From Syntrophosphaera sp035450685 (GTDB lineage Bacteria > Cloacimonadota > Cloacimonadia > Cloacimonadales > Cloacimonadaceae): a DNA stretch of 64,000 bases. Shown here in pieces: positions 34,508 to 44,195 of the stretch (position 1 is the first letter of the stretch; the number at the start of each line of letters is the position of its first letter). A model generated the notes under the pieces. It was not told the origin of the DNA and did not search any database. It saw only the letters and a program-made list of their open reading frames with translations. The stretch covers positions 1-64,000 of the forward strand of contig DAOTNF010000013.1 in assembly GCA_035450685.1 (NCBI GenBank), written 5' to 3'. The translations under genes were made by a program, and so were the position numbers.

Positions 34508-37500
34508 ATGAAAAAACTTACCGCCCTGATAGGCTTGACGCTGCTCTGCGGAATCAGCCTGGCGCTCACCCTCAATGTAAGCGTTGACCCCTCCGCCTGG
34601 GATGGCAGCCTGCGCGGCCAGCCCACGGCACCCCTGCTGGAGCCCGGCGTTCCCGCGCTCAACTATTACCCCGTGCGGGTGCTGATCCCCTTTGGGGAAA
34701 AGGTGCTCAACGTGAGCGTGCAAAGCTCCCCTTACCTGTTGCAGCGCGATGGCGTGTATCTGGACTATGCGCGCCAGCAGCAGCCCACATCGCAGCCCCG
34801 TCCGGACGCCACTCAACCCGATCCCGCGATCTGGCAGAGCGACACGCTGTTCCCGGCCGCCAATCACCGTTATCTGGGCACCCAGTTGCAGCGCGGCCTC
34901 CAATATGCCGTGCTGGACCTTTTCCCCTGGAAATACAATCCGGTTTCCCGCCAGATTCACGCGGCTTCCGAATTCAGCATTGAGATAGAAACCGGATGGG
35001 ATGACGCCCTTGCCACCCAACAGGCAAATTTCTACGCCCCCGCCCTGGCTGCCCGCTCTGTGGAAGGATTTGCCCTCAATCCCCAAGCCCTGGCCAGCTA
35101 TCGGCAGGCTTCCCGCTATCGAAACCACGCTCCCCAAAGCCGCCTGATCGACCTTTCCACTCCGCGCCAAATGGTCATCATCACCAATTCCACAGCCTCC
35201 TCCTGGCTGCAAAGCTATGCCAACTGGCGCGACGGCAACGACATCAGCACCGGCGTATTCCAGACCGCGGATATCTATGCCAGCTATCCCGGAACCGATA
35301 ACGCCGCCAAGGTGCGCGCCTTCATCAGCGACGCCTATCAAGCCTGGGCAAGCACCCCTCAGCCTCTGCAATACGTGATCCTGGGCGGCGATGACGAGAT
35401 CGTGCCCCTGCGCGGCTGCTACGGCCAGGTGGGCGACACGGTTGATCTCAGAATGCCCACCGACCTCTATTTCAGCAATCTGGATGGGGACTGGAACGCC
35501 AATGGAAACGACATCTGGGGCGAACCGCAGGACCAGGTGGACATGCTGCCGGAAGTGCATATCGGACGCTTTCCCGCCGAGACCCAACCCGAGTTTGAAA
35601 ACATCATCCGCAAAATCCAATACTACACCAGCAATTCCACGTTCAGCAACAACACCGCCATCATGTTCGGAGAAAACCTGAACAACAACCCCCTCACCTG
35701 GGGCGGAGATTACAAGGACGAAGTGTCCACCAGCGTCCCCGAGCTGTACCACCTGCGCACCATGTATCAGCGCGACGGCACCTACAGCGAGCAGGGCGTC
35801 TGGAACGCCATCAACGAGGGCGCCCACGTGATGAACCACATGGGACACGCCAACCAAACCTTCCTGATGGGACAGAGCAACGGCAGCATCCAGCAGCTCC
35901 AGAACACCGAATATGGCTTTCTTTACACCCAGGGCTGCTATCCCGCCGCTTTCGACCAGGCCACCAGCGGCGACGGCGAGAGCATCGCGGAACACATGCT
36001 CACAGCCTCGGGCGGCGTCTTTGCCTTCCTCGGAAACACCCGCTATGGCTGGTATTCCCCGGGCAACACCAATGGCGCCTCCCAGTTCTATGACCGCGAC
36101 TACTTCAGCGGCCTCTTCCAAACTACCAACAACCGGTTCGGTTCCGCGCTCAGCTATTCCCGCCTGCAAAACCTCAATGCCGCCATCAACTATGACGTGA
36201 TGCGCTGGTGTTACTATCAGATGGTGCTCTTCGGCGATCCTTCCATCGAGGTCAAACTGCCTGATTCCACCCTCCCCCTGCTCAGCCTGGAGAGCTACAC
36301 AATTGACGATGTGGAGGGCGATGGCGACGGCACCCTCAATCCCGGCGAGATCATCCGCATCCACCCCGTGATCGGCAACCATCAGAACTGGGCTGCGGCC
36401 CACAACGTGACCGCCACCCTCAGCGGCCTGCCCGCCGGAGCGCAGCTTTTGAGCGACCCGCTGGTGATACCACTGTTGGAGCCTGGCCAGACCAGCGATC
36501 CCGGCCTCTATCTCCGGGTGCAGCTTCCGTCCGGCACTGGTTATGGCAGCTATCAGATCACCCTGGAGCTGTATTCGCTGCATCCCGTCAGCAACTTGAG
36601 CACCGGAACCCGCAGATTCCAGCTCGGTTATGATATCACCCTCATCGATGGCGGCTTCCCCTGGGATTGCCCCGTGGGCAGCAAATCCGCCCCGATCGTC
36701 TTCGATTTCGATGGCGACGGCAGCCTCGACATACTTTACACCGATGTTTTCGGCAACAGCCATCTGCTGGATAATGAAGGACAGCAGACCGGCTCCATTC
36801 CCGCGCCCCTCCAGCAGGATGTGATGCGCAGCGCCGCCTATGGCCAGTTGATTGACGGCCAGGAACCGGCTCTGGTGCTCACCAGCCGCACCGGCAAAGT
36901 GCTGGCCCTGGCCGGCGATGAAGTGCTTTTCGATTACGACGGCGGCAGCCAGTTCCTCTTCACCCCCGTGATCGCCCAGATCGACGGACAGGGCGGGGCG
37001 GAAGTGGTGGCGCACTCCCTGGATGGCAGGGTCCACGTTCTGGATTCCTCCGGAAACCTGTTGCCGGGCTTCCCGCTTGACCTCGGCTCCGCCTTCCACA
37101 GCGAACTGGCTGTGGAGGATATAGACGGCGACGGCAGCAACGAGATCATCGCCGGCTGCTCTGACGGCAAGCTGCACGTGATCAAATCCGATGGCACACC
37201 CCTGGCGGGCTTTCCCCTCCAGGTCACCGGCCCCATCAACGGCGCGCCCACCGTCCTTGCCAACCGCAGGATCGCCTTCGGCACCTCCACCCACCTGCAT
37301 CTGGCAACGCCCGCTGGCAGCCTGGTCTTCAGTAAGCCAATCTGCTCCTCCATGGGAGGCAGCCCCGCCCTGGCAGACATCAACGGCGATGGCGCGCTGG
37401 ATATCGTGTTCGGCACCGCCAACGGCTCACTCCACGCAGTCAGCCAGAGCGGAATAGACCTTCCCGGCTTCCCGGTGCAGACCGGAGCCGTGCTGCAGAC

Positions 37501-38119
37501 CCCGCCCATCATTGCTGACCTCGATGACGATCCCCGGCTGGAAATCCTCATTTCCAGCTATGTGAACTCGGTTTATGGCTTCAACCACGATGGCAGCGTT
37601 TTGGACGGATTTCCCTTCCAGACCAGCTTCAACGGCTGCACGCCCTCCACGCTCTGCGACCTGGACGGAGATGGCTGGCTCAAGCTGGTGAGCGGCTATT
37701 CCACCGGAGTGCTGGTACTGAACCTGCGCCGCGCGGAAAAAGACAACCGTCCCTGGACCGTTTACCGCGGCTCACTCACCCGCCAAGGCAGCTACGCCTC
37801 CACCGGAAACGTCTCCAATCCCGCGGAGGAAGCTCCCGTCTTGCGCACCGCCCTGCTGCAAAACTTTCCCAATCCCTTCAATCCCAGCACCAGCATCCGC
37901 TTCCAACTGGCTTCCGAAGGCTCCGCCCGGCTGGCGGTTTACAACCTCAAAGGCCAGTTGGTGCGCGTCCTGAGCGACGGCCCGCGTTCCCGCGGCTCAC
38001 ACACCGTCACCTGGGATGGCCTCGACGCCTCCGGCAACCCGGTCTCCAGCGGAGTCTATCTCTACCGCCTGCAGGCGGACGGAAAGGTGCAGTCGCGGCG
38101 CATGCTGCTGCTCAAATGA
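34508..38119 (+). CDS. Gingipain-like C25 peptidase with FG-GAP repeats and sorting tail
   Basis: 1203 residues. Signal peptide (MKKLTALIGLTLLCGISLAL), propeptide, then a C25 catalytic domain with His in NHMGHANQ (H447) and Cys in YTQGCYPA (C477). A C-terminal Ig-like region follows. From about 715 to 1075 there are FG-GAP/VCBS propeller repeats with calcium-loop signatures (DFDGDGSLDI, DIDGDGSNEI, DINGDGALDI, DLDDDPRLEI). An FlgD-like tail closes it (NFPNPFNPSTSIRFQL ... GVYLYRLQADGKVQSRR). It is the second C25 enzyme in the window and differs from the one at 16541-19303 by the propeller insertion. The ribosome site is weak. It is followed by the PGDH gene after 77 bases. Confidence 0.88.
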   Translation: MKKLTALIGLTLLCGISLALTLNVSVDPSAWDGSLRGQPTAPLLEPGVPALNYYPVRVLIPFGEKVLNVSVQSSPYLLQRDGVYLDYARQQQPTSQPRPDATQPDPAIWQSDTLFPAANHRYLGTQLQRGLQYAVLDLFPWKYNPVSRQIHAASEFSIEIETGWDDALATQQANFYAPALAARSVEGFALNPQALASYRQASRYRNHAPQSRLIDLSTPRQMVIITNSTASSWLQSYANWRDGNDISTGVFQTADIYASYPGTDNAAKVRAFISDAYQAWASTPQPLQYVILGGDDEIVPLRGCYGQVGDTVDLRMPTDLYFSNLDGDWNANGNDIWGEPQDQVDMLPEVHIGRFPAETQPEFENIIRKIQYYTSNSTFSNNTAIMFGENLNNNPLTWGGDYKDEVSTSVPELYHLRTMYQRDGTYSEQGVWNAINEGAHVMNHMGHANQTFLMGQSNGSIQQLQNTEYGFLYTQGCYPAAFDQATSGDGESIAEHMLTASGGVFAFLGNTRYGWYSPGNTNGASQFYDRDYFSGLFQTTNNRFGSALSYSRLQNLNAAINYDVMRWCYYQMVLFGDPSIEVKLPDSTLPLLSLESYTIDDVEGDGDGTLNPGEIIRIHPVIGNHQNWAAAHNVTATLSGLPAGAQLLSDPLVIPLLEPGQTSDPGLYLRVQLPSGTGYGSYQITLELYSLHPVSNLSTGTRRFQLGYDITLIDGGFPWDCPVGSKSAPIVFDFDGDGSLDILYTDVFGNSHLLDNEGQQTGSIPAPLQQDVMRSAAYGQLIDGQEPALVLTSRTGKVLALAGDEVLFDYDGGSQFLFTPVIAQIDGQGGAEVVAHSLDGRVHVLDSSGNLLPGFPLDLGSAFHSELAVEDIDGDGSNEIIAGCSDGKLHVIKSDGTPLAGFPLQVTGPINGAPTVLANRRIAFGTSTHLHLATPAGSLVFSKPICSSMGGSPALADINGDGALDIVFGTANGSLHAVSQSGIDLPGFPVQTGAVLQTPPIIADLDDDPRLEILISSYVNSVYGFNHDGSVLDGFPFQTSFNGCTPSTLCDLDGDGWLKLVSGYSTGVLVLNLRRAEKDNRPWTVYRGSLTRQGSYASTGNVSNPAEEAPVLRTALLQNFPNPFNPSTSIRFQLASEGSARLAVYNLKGQLVRVLSDGPRSRGSHTVTWDGLDASGNPVSSGVYLYRLQADGKVQSRRMLLLK

Positions 38120-38196
38120 CAGAGATTTGCATTGACATAAAACACACCGGAATAAAGTCTTGTAACCAGAAATAAAATATACATAGGGAGGCTAAT

Positions 38197-39117
38197 ATGC
38201 CAAAAGTACTGATCGCCACAGAGAAGCCCTTCGCCGCGGAAGCCGTGCAGAAGATCAAGGCTGAACTGGACAAGGCCGGCTATCCCCATAGCTGGCTGGA
38301 AAACTACACCGATGTGAAAGACTTCCATGCCGCCGTGGCAGATGCCGAAGCCCTCATCATCCGCAGCGACAAAGTGGATGCCGCCGTCCTCGACGCCGCC
38401 AAACAACTCAAGATCGTGGTGCGCGCCGGAGCAGGCTATGACAACATCGACCTCGCCGCCGCCACCGCCCACGGTGTGGTGGCCATGAATACCCCCGGCC
38501 AAAACTCCAACGCCGTCGCCGAGCTGGCGCTGGCCATGATGATCTACATGGCGCGCGGCAAGTTCAACGGCAAAAGCGGCTCCGAGCTGGCTGGCAAGAA
38601 ACTGGTTCTCTATGGCTATGGCAATGTGCCCCGCTTTCTCGCCAAAATGGCCAAAGGCATTGGCATGGACGTCTATGCCTACGATCCCTACATCAGCGCG
38701 GACGTCATGGCCAAAGACGACGTCAAACACCTGGATAAGGTGGAAGACATCTTCAGCACCGGAGACTACATCTCCCTGCACATCCCCGCCACCGCCGAGA
38801 CCAAGAAATCCATCAACTGGAACCTGCTCAGCCTGGTGAAACCCGACTGCATCCTGGTCAACACCGCCCGCAAAGAGGTGATTGACGAGGAAGCCCTGCT
38901 CAAAGCCTTTGAGGAAAAGAAGAAGTTCCGCTACGTGAGCGATGTGGAACCGGAATGCGGCGCCAAACTGATGGAACTCTATGCCGACCGCTACTATGCC
39001 ACCCCCAAAAAGATGGGCGCCCAGACCGGGGAAGCCAACGTCAACGCCGGAGTGGCGGCTGCCAAACAGATCATCGCCTTCTTTGAAAAAGGCGACACAA
39101 CCTTCAAAGTCAACTGA
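38197..39117 (+). CDS. serA: D-3-phosphoglycerate dehydrogenase, lysine-type (IIIK), no ACT domain
   Basis: 306 residues. A D-isomer 2-hydroxyacid dehydrogenase that should oxidise 3-phosphoglycerate for serine synthesis. Signatures are RAGAGYDNIDLAAATAHGVV, NAVAELALAMM, the NAD-binding GYGNVPRFLAKMA, NTARKEVIDEEAL (substrate Arg) and DVEPE (catalytic Glu). The usual catalytic His motif TPHxGA is TPKKMGAQT here, with Lys (K271/K272) in its place. Such a lysine class, lacking regulatory domains, is known from Entamoeba and Bacteroidales, so this is probably an active variant rather than a dead enzyme. GGGAGG lies 6-7 bases upstream of the ATG, and a TTGACA box (38132-38137) may be its promoter. 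A strong terminator follows. Confidence 0.88.
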   Translation: MPKVLIATEKPFAAEAVQKIKAELDKAGYPHSWLENYTDVKDFHAAVADAEALIIRSDKVDAAVLDAAKQLKIVVRAGAGYDNIDLAAATAHGVVAMNTPGQNSNAVAELALAMMIYMARGKFNGKSGSELAGKKLVLYGYGNVPRFLAKMAKGIGMDVYAYDPYISADVMAKDDVKHLDKVEDIFSTGDYISLHIPATAETKKSINWNLLSLVKPDCILVNTARKEVIDEEALLKAFEEKKKFRYVSDVEPECGAKLMELYADRYYATPKKMGAQTGEANVNAGVAAAKQIIAFFEKGDTTFKVN

Positions 39118-39140
39118 TCAGACCCTGTCTGAGATTGCAA

Positions 39141-39166
39141 CCCCCGGCACTGCCCGGGGGTTTTTC
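39141..39166 (+). terminator. Rho-independent terminator of serA
   Basis: Stem CCCCCGG / CCGGGGG with a 6-base loop, then TTTTTCTT, 24 bases past the stop. Confidence 0.88.
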
Positions 39167-39274
39167 TTGTCCCGGCAATCCGCGCCCTGCGCGAACCGTC
39201 TATCTCCAGTGCGATCATTTGCGCCCCACCTCTGCTATGGATAACCTTTATACATTTAATGGGCGTTGATTGAT

Positions 39275-39420
39275 CACCTCTTTGCCCTCATTTGCCAGGG
39301 TGGGCTAAGTCTATATTTTCCGTAGGTCATCCTTATAGTTTATAAGGATGACCTAAGGATGGTGGCACCAAATGCAGGAGCAGCAAGGGAGAGCGCTATG
39401 AAGGATTATGCAGAATATTG
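39275..39420 (+). repeat. R1 palindrome/mini-ORF element, copy E
   Basis: Palindrome at 39320-39358 with a symmetric core (GGTCATCCTTATA / TATAAGGATGACC). The ATG at 39398 follows GGGAGAGCGCT and reads MKDYAEYC then TGA. Confidence 0.75.
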
Positions 39421-39550
39421 CTGATGTTTTTGGTGAATGTAATACTATATTGTTTGCGTTTTATTTTCATCATAGTGAAAAGGTTGAAAGGTGGAATGGT
39501 GGAAATGATTATAGAACGCCCCAAAACAAAGCACACTAGACCAAAAAACC

Positions 39551-39586
39551 GTGTCATCACGGGCTTGACCCGTGATCCAGTCTTTT
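39551..39586 (-). repeat. R3 hairpin
   Basis: Minimal form, stem ATCACGGG/CCCGTGAT, just outside the left 160-bp inverted repeat. Confidence 0.75.
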
Positions 39587-39600
39587 GAAATGTCCGTAGC

Positions 39601-39760
39601 AAAGTGGAACTGTGAAATGGTGTCGTTAAAAATGAGATATAACACTGGGCAAAACGATTTATCCGTTAATCCGTGTAATCCGTTTCATCCGTATGATGCC
39701 TGGCATGCCAATCTTATACGGATTGACGGATTTGACTGATTTACGGATTACTATGGTAAA
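39601..39760 (-). repeat. 160-bp inverted repeat, left copy
   Basis: Matches 45134-45294 in opposite orientation with few differences. It contains several degenerate direct repeats of ATCCGT(T/C)AATCCGT type and the phrase TGCCTGGCATGCCA. Confidence 0.85.
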
Positions 39761-39927
39761 ACAGAAAGGCGTTCCCGCCAGCCCAAAAACAAAACATCTC
39801 CAGACCTCCAATCCGCGGCAATCCGCGCCTTTTATCCGCGTAAATCTGCGTGAACCCCTTGAGCCGTGATCCAGTCTTTTTAAATGCTTACCAGAAATAT
39901 AAATCATTCGTGAGGAAATAATTATTC

Positions 39928-39956
39928 TTGACACGTTTTTTAATAGTGCAATAATG
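39928..39956 (+). promoter_or_regulatory. Probable sigma-70-type promoter of the broken SBBP gene
   Basis: TTGACA at 39928-39933, a 16-17 base spacer, then AATAATG, about 35 bases upstream of the ATG at 39991. Same form as the nadC promoter. Confidence 0.6.
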
Positions 39957-39990
39957 TGTCTTATCATAAAAATGGCCTTATGGAGGAAAA

Positions 39991-41616
39991 ATGAAGGCGT
40001 TACAAATCTTGGTTTTGTTCTTTTTACTGCTCAGCGGAGCGGCGGTTTTGATGGCGCAGGCCCCTAATTGGAATTGGGCGCATGGCGCTGGAGGAAATGA
40101 GTCGGATTATGGGCGATCCATAGCAACCGACAGCCAGGGCAATCAGTAGGTCACCGGGGATTTTTACGGCACGGCTACTTTCGGCAGCCAAACCCTGACA
40201 GCAAGCGGAAGCAGTGATATATTTGCTGCCAAGCTGGACTCCTCCGGTAACTGGCTCTGGATTGTCAAGGCGGGAGGAACAGGCTATGATTGTGGATATG
40301 GTGTAGCACTGGATAACTCGGGTAACGTCTATGTGACCGGACAGTTTTACGACACAGCAATTTTCGGCAGCCATACTCTCACTTCAAGCGGAGACAGTGA
40401 TATCTTTGTTGCCAAGATTGATCCGAATGGCAACTGGCTCTGGGCGGTAAAAGCGGGTGGAACTGACATTGATACGGGATATGGAATCGCTGTGGACGAA
40501 GCAGGTAACGCCTGGGTAACCGGGAGCTTTCAAGGCATAGCCTCTTTCAGCAGCCATACCTTGACAACAAGCGGAAGTAGTGATATATTTGCTGCCAAGC
40601 TGGATTCTTCCGGCAATTGGCTCAGGGCTGTAAAAGCAGGTGGGGCATACTTTGAAGAAGGATATCGCATCGCCCTGGATGGCTCAGGTAACACCTACGT
40701 GACAGGAATGTTTCAAGGCACAGTCTCTTTTGGCAGCCGTATCCTGACGGCAAGTGGCGCAAGTGAGATATTTGTTGCCAAACTTAGCCCCACCGGCAAC
40801 TGGCTTTGGGCTGTAAAAGCAGGAGGAACGGGAAATGACGTGGGGGCAGACATCGCCCTGGATGGAGCAGGAAACGTTTGGGTGACAGGGCATTTTCAAG
40901 GCACTGCCTCTTTCGGCAGTCATACCTTGACATCAAGTGGAAACATTGATATCTTTGTTGCCAGGCTGAGCCCCTCCGGCAACTGGCTCTGGGCCGTGAA
41001 AGCAGGTGGAACAAGTTATGACAGCGGGAAGAGCATCGCTGTGGATGCTGCTGATGAGGCTTGGGCAACCGGGGTTTTTACAGGCACAGTCACCTTCGGC
41101 AACCAGACCCTGACGGCAATTGGAGATAAAGACATTTTTGTCGCCAGGCTGGACTCCTCTGGTAACTGGCTCTGGGCTGTGAAAGCGGGTGGGACAGGCT
41201 CTGAATGGGGTTCTGCCATCGCCCTTGATGGCATGGGTAACGCCTACGGAACCGGATATTTTGAGAGCACCGCCTATTTCGGTGACCATACCCTTACAAC
41301 AAACGGGATGCGTGATATCTTTGTCGCAAAGCTCGGCGCTCCCACTGGTGGCGGAACACCCAAGGCCCCGCAAAACCTGGTCATTACTACAAATGGCGCG
41401 GATGTCCTATTGAATTGGGATGACGTTACAGAAGATATAAATGACAATCCGCTGAGTGTGGATTATTATCTGGTCTATTATTGCGCCACATGTCCCGAAG
41501 GCCCCTTCACGGTCTTTGGAGAGGATGGCTCGATCACTCAATCGCAGTGGACACACAGCGGCGCGACCTCGCAGTCACCAGGTTTTTACTATGTAAAGGC
41601 GGTAGTCGCGGACTGA
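39991..41616 (+). pseudogene. SBBP-repeat protein gene interrupted by one amber codon
   Basis: A signal-peptide start (MKALQILVLFFLLLSGAAVL, ATG 39991 with GGAGG 4-5 bases upstream) runs in frame for 52 codons to TAG at 40147-40149. After that the same frame continues without a break to 41616. The stop falls exactly where the three paralogues have Tyr in GNQY(V/I), so it looks like a point mutation of TAT/TAC to TAG. The rest has about eight SBBP repeats and an FN3-like C-terminus (APQNLVITTNGADVLLNW ... YYVKAVVAD). There is no FlgD-like tail. Restart inside (ATG 40333 region), amber read-through or a sequencing error are the alternatives. An R2 repeat begins 56 bases after the end. Confidence 0.8.
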
Positions 41617-41671
41617 TATCATACCGCTCGCGTTGTCACACGGTCCACGCAGATCAGCGCGGATAGTGTAA

Positions 41672-41760
41672 GGGCTGCCGAAGTCCGTTCGGCAGAGGCA
41701 ACTGAGTTGCCTGTTTGGAAGAGACCTCCGGTCTCTGTGGCAAACGGACTTTGCCACCCC
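41672..41760 (+). repeat. R2 89-bp four-hairpin repeat
   Basis: Stems intact; loops GTCCG, TGA, TCC and CGGAC. It is followed at once by a short R3. Confidence 0.85.
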
Positions 41761-41764
41761 AAGG

Positions 41765-41800
41765 CACTGGCTCCCGGGTCGCTGCCCGTGATGACGCAGT
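41765..41800 (+). repeat. R3 hairpin, partly decayed
   Basis: Left arm CTCCCGGG, right arm CCCGTGAT, so pairing is incomplete. Confidence 0.6.
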
Positions 41801-41946
41801 AACCTTTGTTATCTTCATCCATTAAAAAATTTTACTTGCCTTGTTATCGCACTGCCAATTAGTGTGATCTCAAGGGTGGCACGGGCTGAGTCATTCCCGC
41901 GGCTGCCCCTGAATCCGATAAACCTGTAAGGAGGATTATATAATCC

Positions 41947-42837
41947 ATGGGGACTATAATTAAGCGTTGGGGGCTGTTTTTGACGGTCAACATCCTGGTG
42001 TTGGCTGTCTTGGGTTTTATCATGCAGATCCTGGGCGTGAGAAGCTCGGACTGGATCGGGCTGCTGGTTTACTGCGCCATATTCGGCTTTGCCGGAGCGA
42101 TCATTTCACTGCTTGCCAGCAAAGCGATGGCGAAGGCATCTTACAAGATCACCCCGCTCACCCGGGAGACAGCCCGCGGCAAAGAGCTTTACCTCTTTGA
42201 TACGATAGAGAAAATGGCCGCCCACAAAGGCATCAGGATGCCGGAGTTTGGCATCTACCAGTCGGCGGACAACAACGCCTTTGCCACCGGCGCGTCCAAA
42301 AACAGATCGCTGATCGCCTTTTCCAGCGGAATCATGCAAAACCTGGATGAGGAGGAACTGGCTGCCGTGGCGGGGCACGAGATGACGCATATCACGGAAG
42401 GCGACATGGTCACCACCACCCTGCTGATGGGCACCATGAACACCTTTGTGCTCTTTCTGGCCAATATCATCGCCGCCCTCCTGAGCGGCAGAAGAGGCAG
42501 AAACGATGATGACGGCGCTTCGGTTGGAGTGATGCATTCCGCCAGCCAGGCCGCCATCGCGATGATCATCCAGAACGTGCTGATGATCCTTGCCAACATC
42601 GTGCTGGCAGCCCACTCGCGCCACCGGGAATACAAGGCGGACGCCGGTTCTGCCGCCCTGACCACACCCGGCCACATGATCACCGCCCTGGAAAAGATCA
42701 GCAAAGCTTTCGTTCCTTCGCGGCGCAAAGACGCCTATGCCATTGCCAAGATCAACAACTTCAGCCCCCTCTCCCTGTTCGCGACGCATCCGCCGGTGGA
42801 GAAGCGGATTGAAGCACTGCGTAAGATGATGGTGTGA
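41947..42837 (+). CDS. htpX: HtpX-type membrane metalloprotease (M48)
   Basis: 296 residues. An inner-membrane zinc protease of the HtpX/M48B family that degrades damaged membrane proteins. Two membrane helices lie near residues 9-30 and 35-57, and further hydrophobic segments near 155-180 and 195-225. The zinc site is HEMTH (H144, E145, H148) with E228 in HREYKADAGSAAL as the third ligand. The C-terminus has the family's LFATHPPVEKRIEAL. An AGGAGG lies 12 bases before the ATG, wider than usual. The stop overlaps the next gene's GTG start (GTGA), so the two are coupled. Confidence 0.93.
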   Translation: MGTIIKRWGLFLTVNILVLAVLGFIMQILGVRSSDWIGLLVYCAIFGFAGAIISLLASKAMAKASYKITPLTRETARGKELYLFDTIEKMAAHKGIRMPEFGIYQSADNNAFATGASKNRSLIAFSSGIMQNLDEEELAAVAGHEMTHITEGDMVTTTLLMGTMNTFVLFLANIIAALLSGRRGRNDDDGASVGVMHSASQAAIAMIIQNVLMILANIVLAAHSRHREYKADAGSAALTTPGHMITALEKISKAFVPSRRKDAYAIAKINNFSPLSLFATHPPVEKRIEALRKMMV

Positions 42838-44195
42838 ACAAGAGATTCATCCTCCGGATAGAAAAGCTGGCTCTGGGCGGTTTTGGCCTGGGCTTTCATG
42901 AGGGCAAGGCGATATTTGCCCAGCGGATGGCGGTCGGCGACCTGGCGGAAGTGGAGCTGGTCAAAGAACGCAAGGACACCGCCTTTGCCAGGCCCCTGCG
43001 TTGGCTGGAGCGGGGCAAGGGAGTGCAGGAAGCGGACTGCGCTTCCTTTGACCTGGACGACCCCTGCGGAGGCTGCGATTGGCTGATGCTGGACTACCCG
43101 ACACAGTTGGCTGCCAAGACCGAACTGGTGAGGGAATTGTTGCAGCCCCTGGCCCCGGATTTGAAGATCGGCGCCACCCCCGCTTCCCCAAATCCCGTAA
43201 ACTACCGCAACAAAGCCTTTCTGCCCGTGGGTTCCGGCGCCGATGGCCTCTATTATGGCATCTACGCGCGCTGGTCGCACAGGATCGTCCCCCATCAGCG
43301 TTGCGTCCTGCATCCCCAACTCTTTGACACCATCGCCCAGCGTTGCCTGGAAATCTGCCGGAAAGCGGGTGTGCAGGCCTACTCTGAAGCCAGCCACACC
43401 GGCACTTTGCGCCACATCGGCCTCCGCTGCAACAAGGATCAAAGCTCGGTGCTGCTGATCCTGGTGACCAGGGGAGCCAAGCTGCCTTTTTCCAACCTCT
43501 TTGTGAAGCAGATCACCGCGGAATTCCCCTGCATCAGCGGCATCGTGCAAAACATCAACCGGGAACGGGGAAACGTGATCCTGGGCCCGGAAGACAAACT
43601 GCTGTATGGCAATCCCTGGCTCTTTGACGAACTGGCGGGCAAACGCTTCCGCATCCACTACCGCAGCTTTTGGCAGATCAACCGCGGCACCACGGAACAG
43701 ATCATCGCCCGCCTGCAGAAACTGATGGGCAGCGCGGGACTGGTCTTCGACGCCTACAGCGGAATCGGGGCGCTGGGGCTGAACCTGGCCGCGCAGGCAG
43801 AACGCGTGCTCTGCGTGGAAGAATGCCGGAAAGCGGCACTGGATGGGGAACTGAACTCCGAACTGAACGACCTGGCGAACGTGGACCATCTCTGCGCCAG
43901 AGTGGAGGACGCCCTGCCCGCGCTGCTTTCAGACCAGGAAAGCAGCCCCTGCAAAACGCCGGATGTGATCATTCTGGACCCTCCCCGTTCCGGAGTGAAG
44001 CCAGCCGCACTGCAAGCCATAATCGATACGGGTATCGAGCGGATATTCTATCTGAGCTGCGCGCCCATGACACTGCACAGGGACCTCAAGATCCTGCTTG
44101 GCAGCGGGCGTTACAAACTGGAAGGCATCCAGACCTTTGACATGTTTCCCCAGACCTGGCACATCGAGACCCTGGCCTGGTTGAGCCGCCTATGA
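42834..44195 (+). CDS. RlmD/RumA-type 23S rRNA (uracil-5)-methyltransferase
   Basis: 453 residues. SAM-dependent m5U methyltransferase with an N-terminal TRAM-like domain (about 1-60). A four-cysteine [4Fe-4S] site follows (C69, C78, C81, C157; the CGGC motif is in DPCGGCDWL). SAM motif I is FDAYSGIGALGLNLA, then ILDPPRSGVKPAAL and the catalytic Cys C409 in LSCAPMTLHRDL. The cysteine spacing agrees well with E. coli RlmD, but the exact target base (1939, 747 or both) is not readable. The start is GTG at 42834, overlapping htpX by 4 bases. Its stop overlaps the lipoprotein gene start (ATGA). Confidence 0.92.
   Translation: MNKRFILRIEKLALGGFGLGFHEGKAIFAQRMAVGDLAEVELVKERKDTAFARPLRWLERGKGVQEADCASFDLDDPCGGCDWLMLDYPTQLAAKTELVRELLQPLAPDLKIGATPASPNPVNYRNKAFLPVGSGADGLYYGIYARWSHRIVPHQRCVLHPQLFDTIAQRCLEICRKAGVQAYSEASHTGTLRHIGLRCNKDQSSVLLILVTRGAKLPFSNLFVKQITAEFPCISGIVQNINRERGNVILGPEDKLLYGNPWLFDELAGKRFRIHYRSFWQINRGTTEQIIARLQKLMGSAGLVFDAYSGIGALGLNLAAQAERVLCVEECRKAALDGELNSELNDLANVDHLCARVEDALPALLSDQESSPCKTPDVIILDPPRSGVKPAALQAIIDTGIERIFYLSCAPMTLHRDLKILLGSGRYKLEGIQTFDMFPQTWHIETLAWLSRL

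Larger units (their letters stand above)
39167..39990. other. Repeat-filled intergenic region
   Basis: R1 copy E, a purine tract, an R3 hairpin (39551-39586), the left inverted repeat (39601-39760), a half R3 (39862-39881) and the promoter of the broken SBBP gene. No gene is present. Confidence 0.8.

Noticed and set aside
34268..37300. 1010-residue open frame on the minus strand, opposite the C25 peptidase gene
   Set aside because: It is antisense to a clearly coding gene, rich in Gly/Val/Ala/His typical of reversed GC-rich codons, with no ribosome site, signal or domain.
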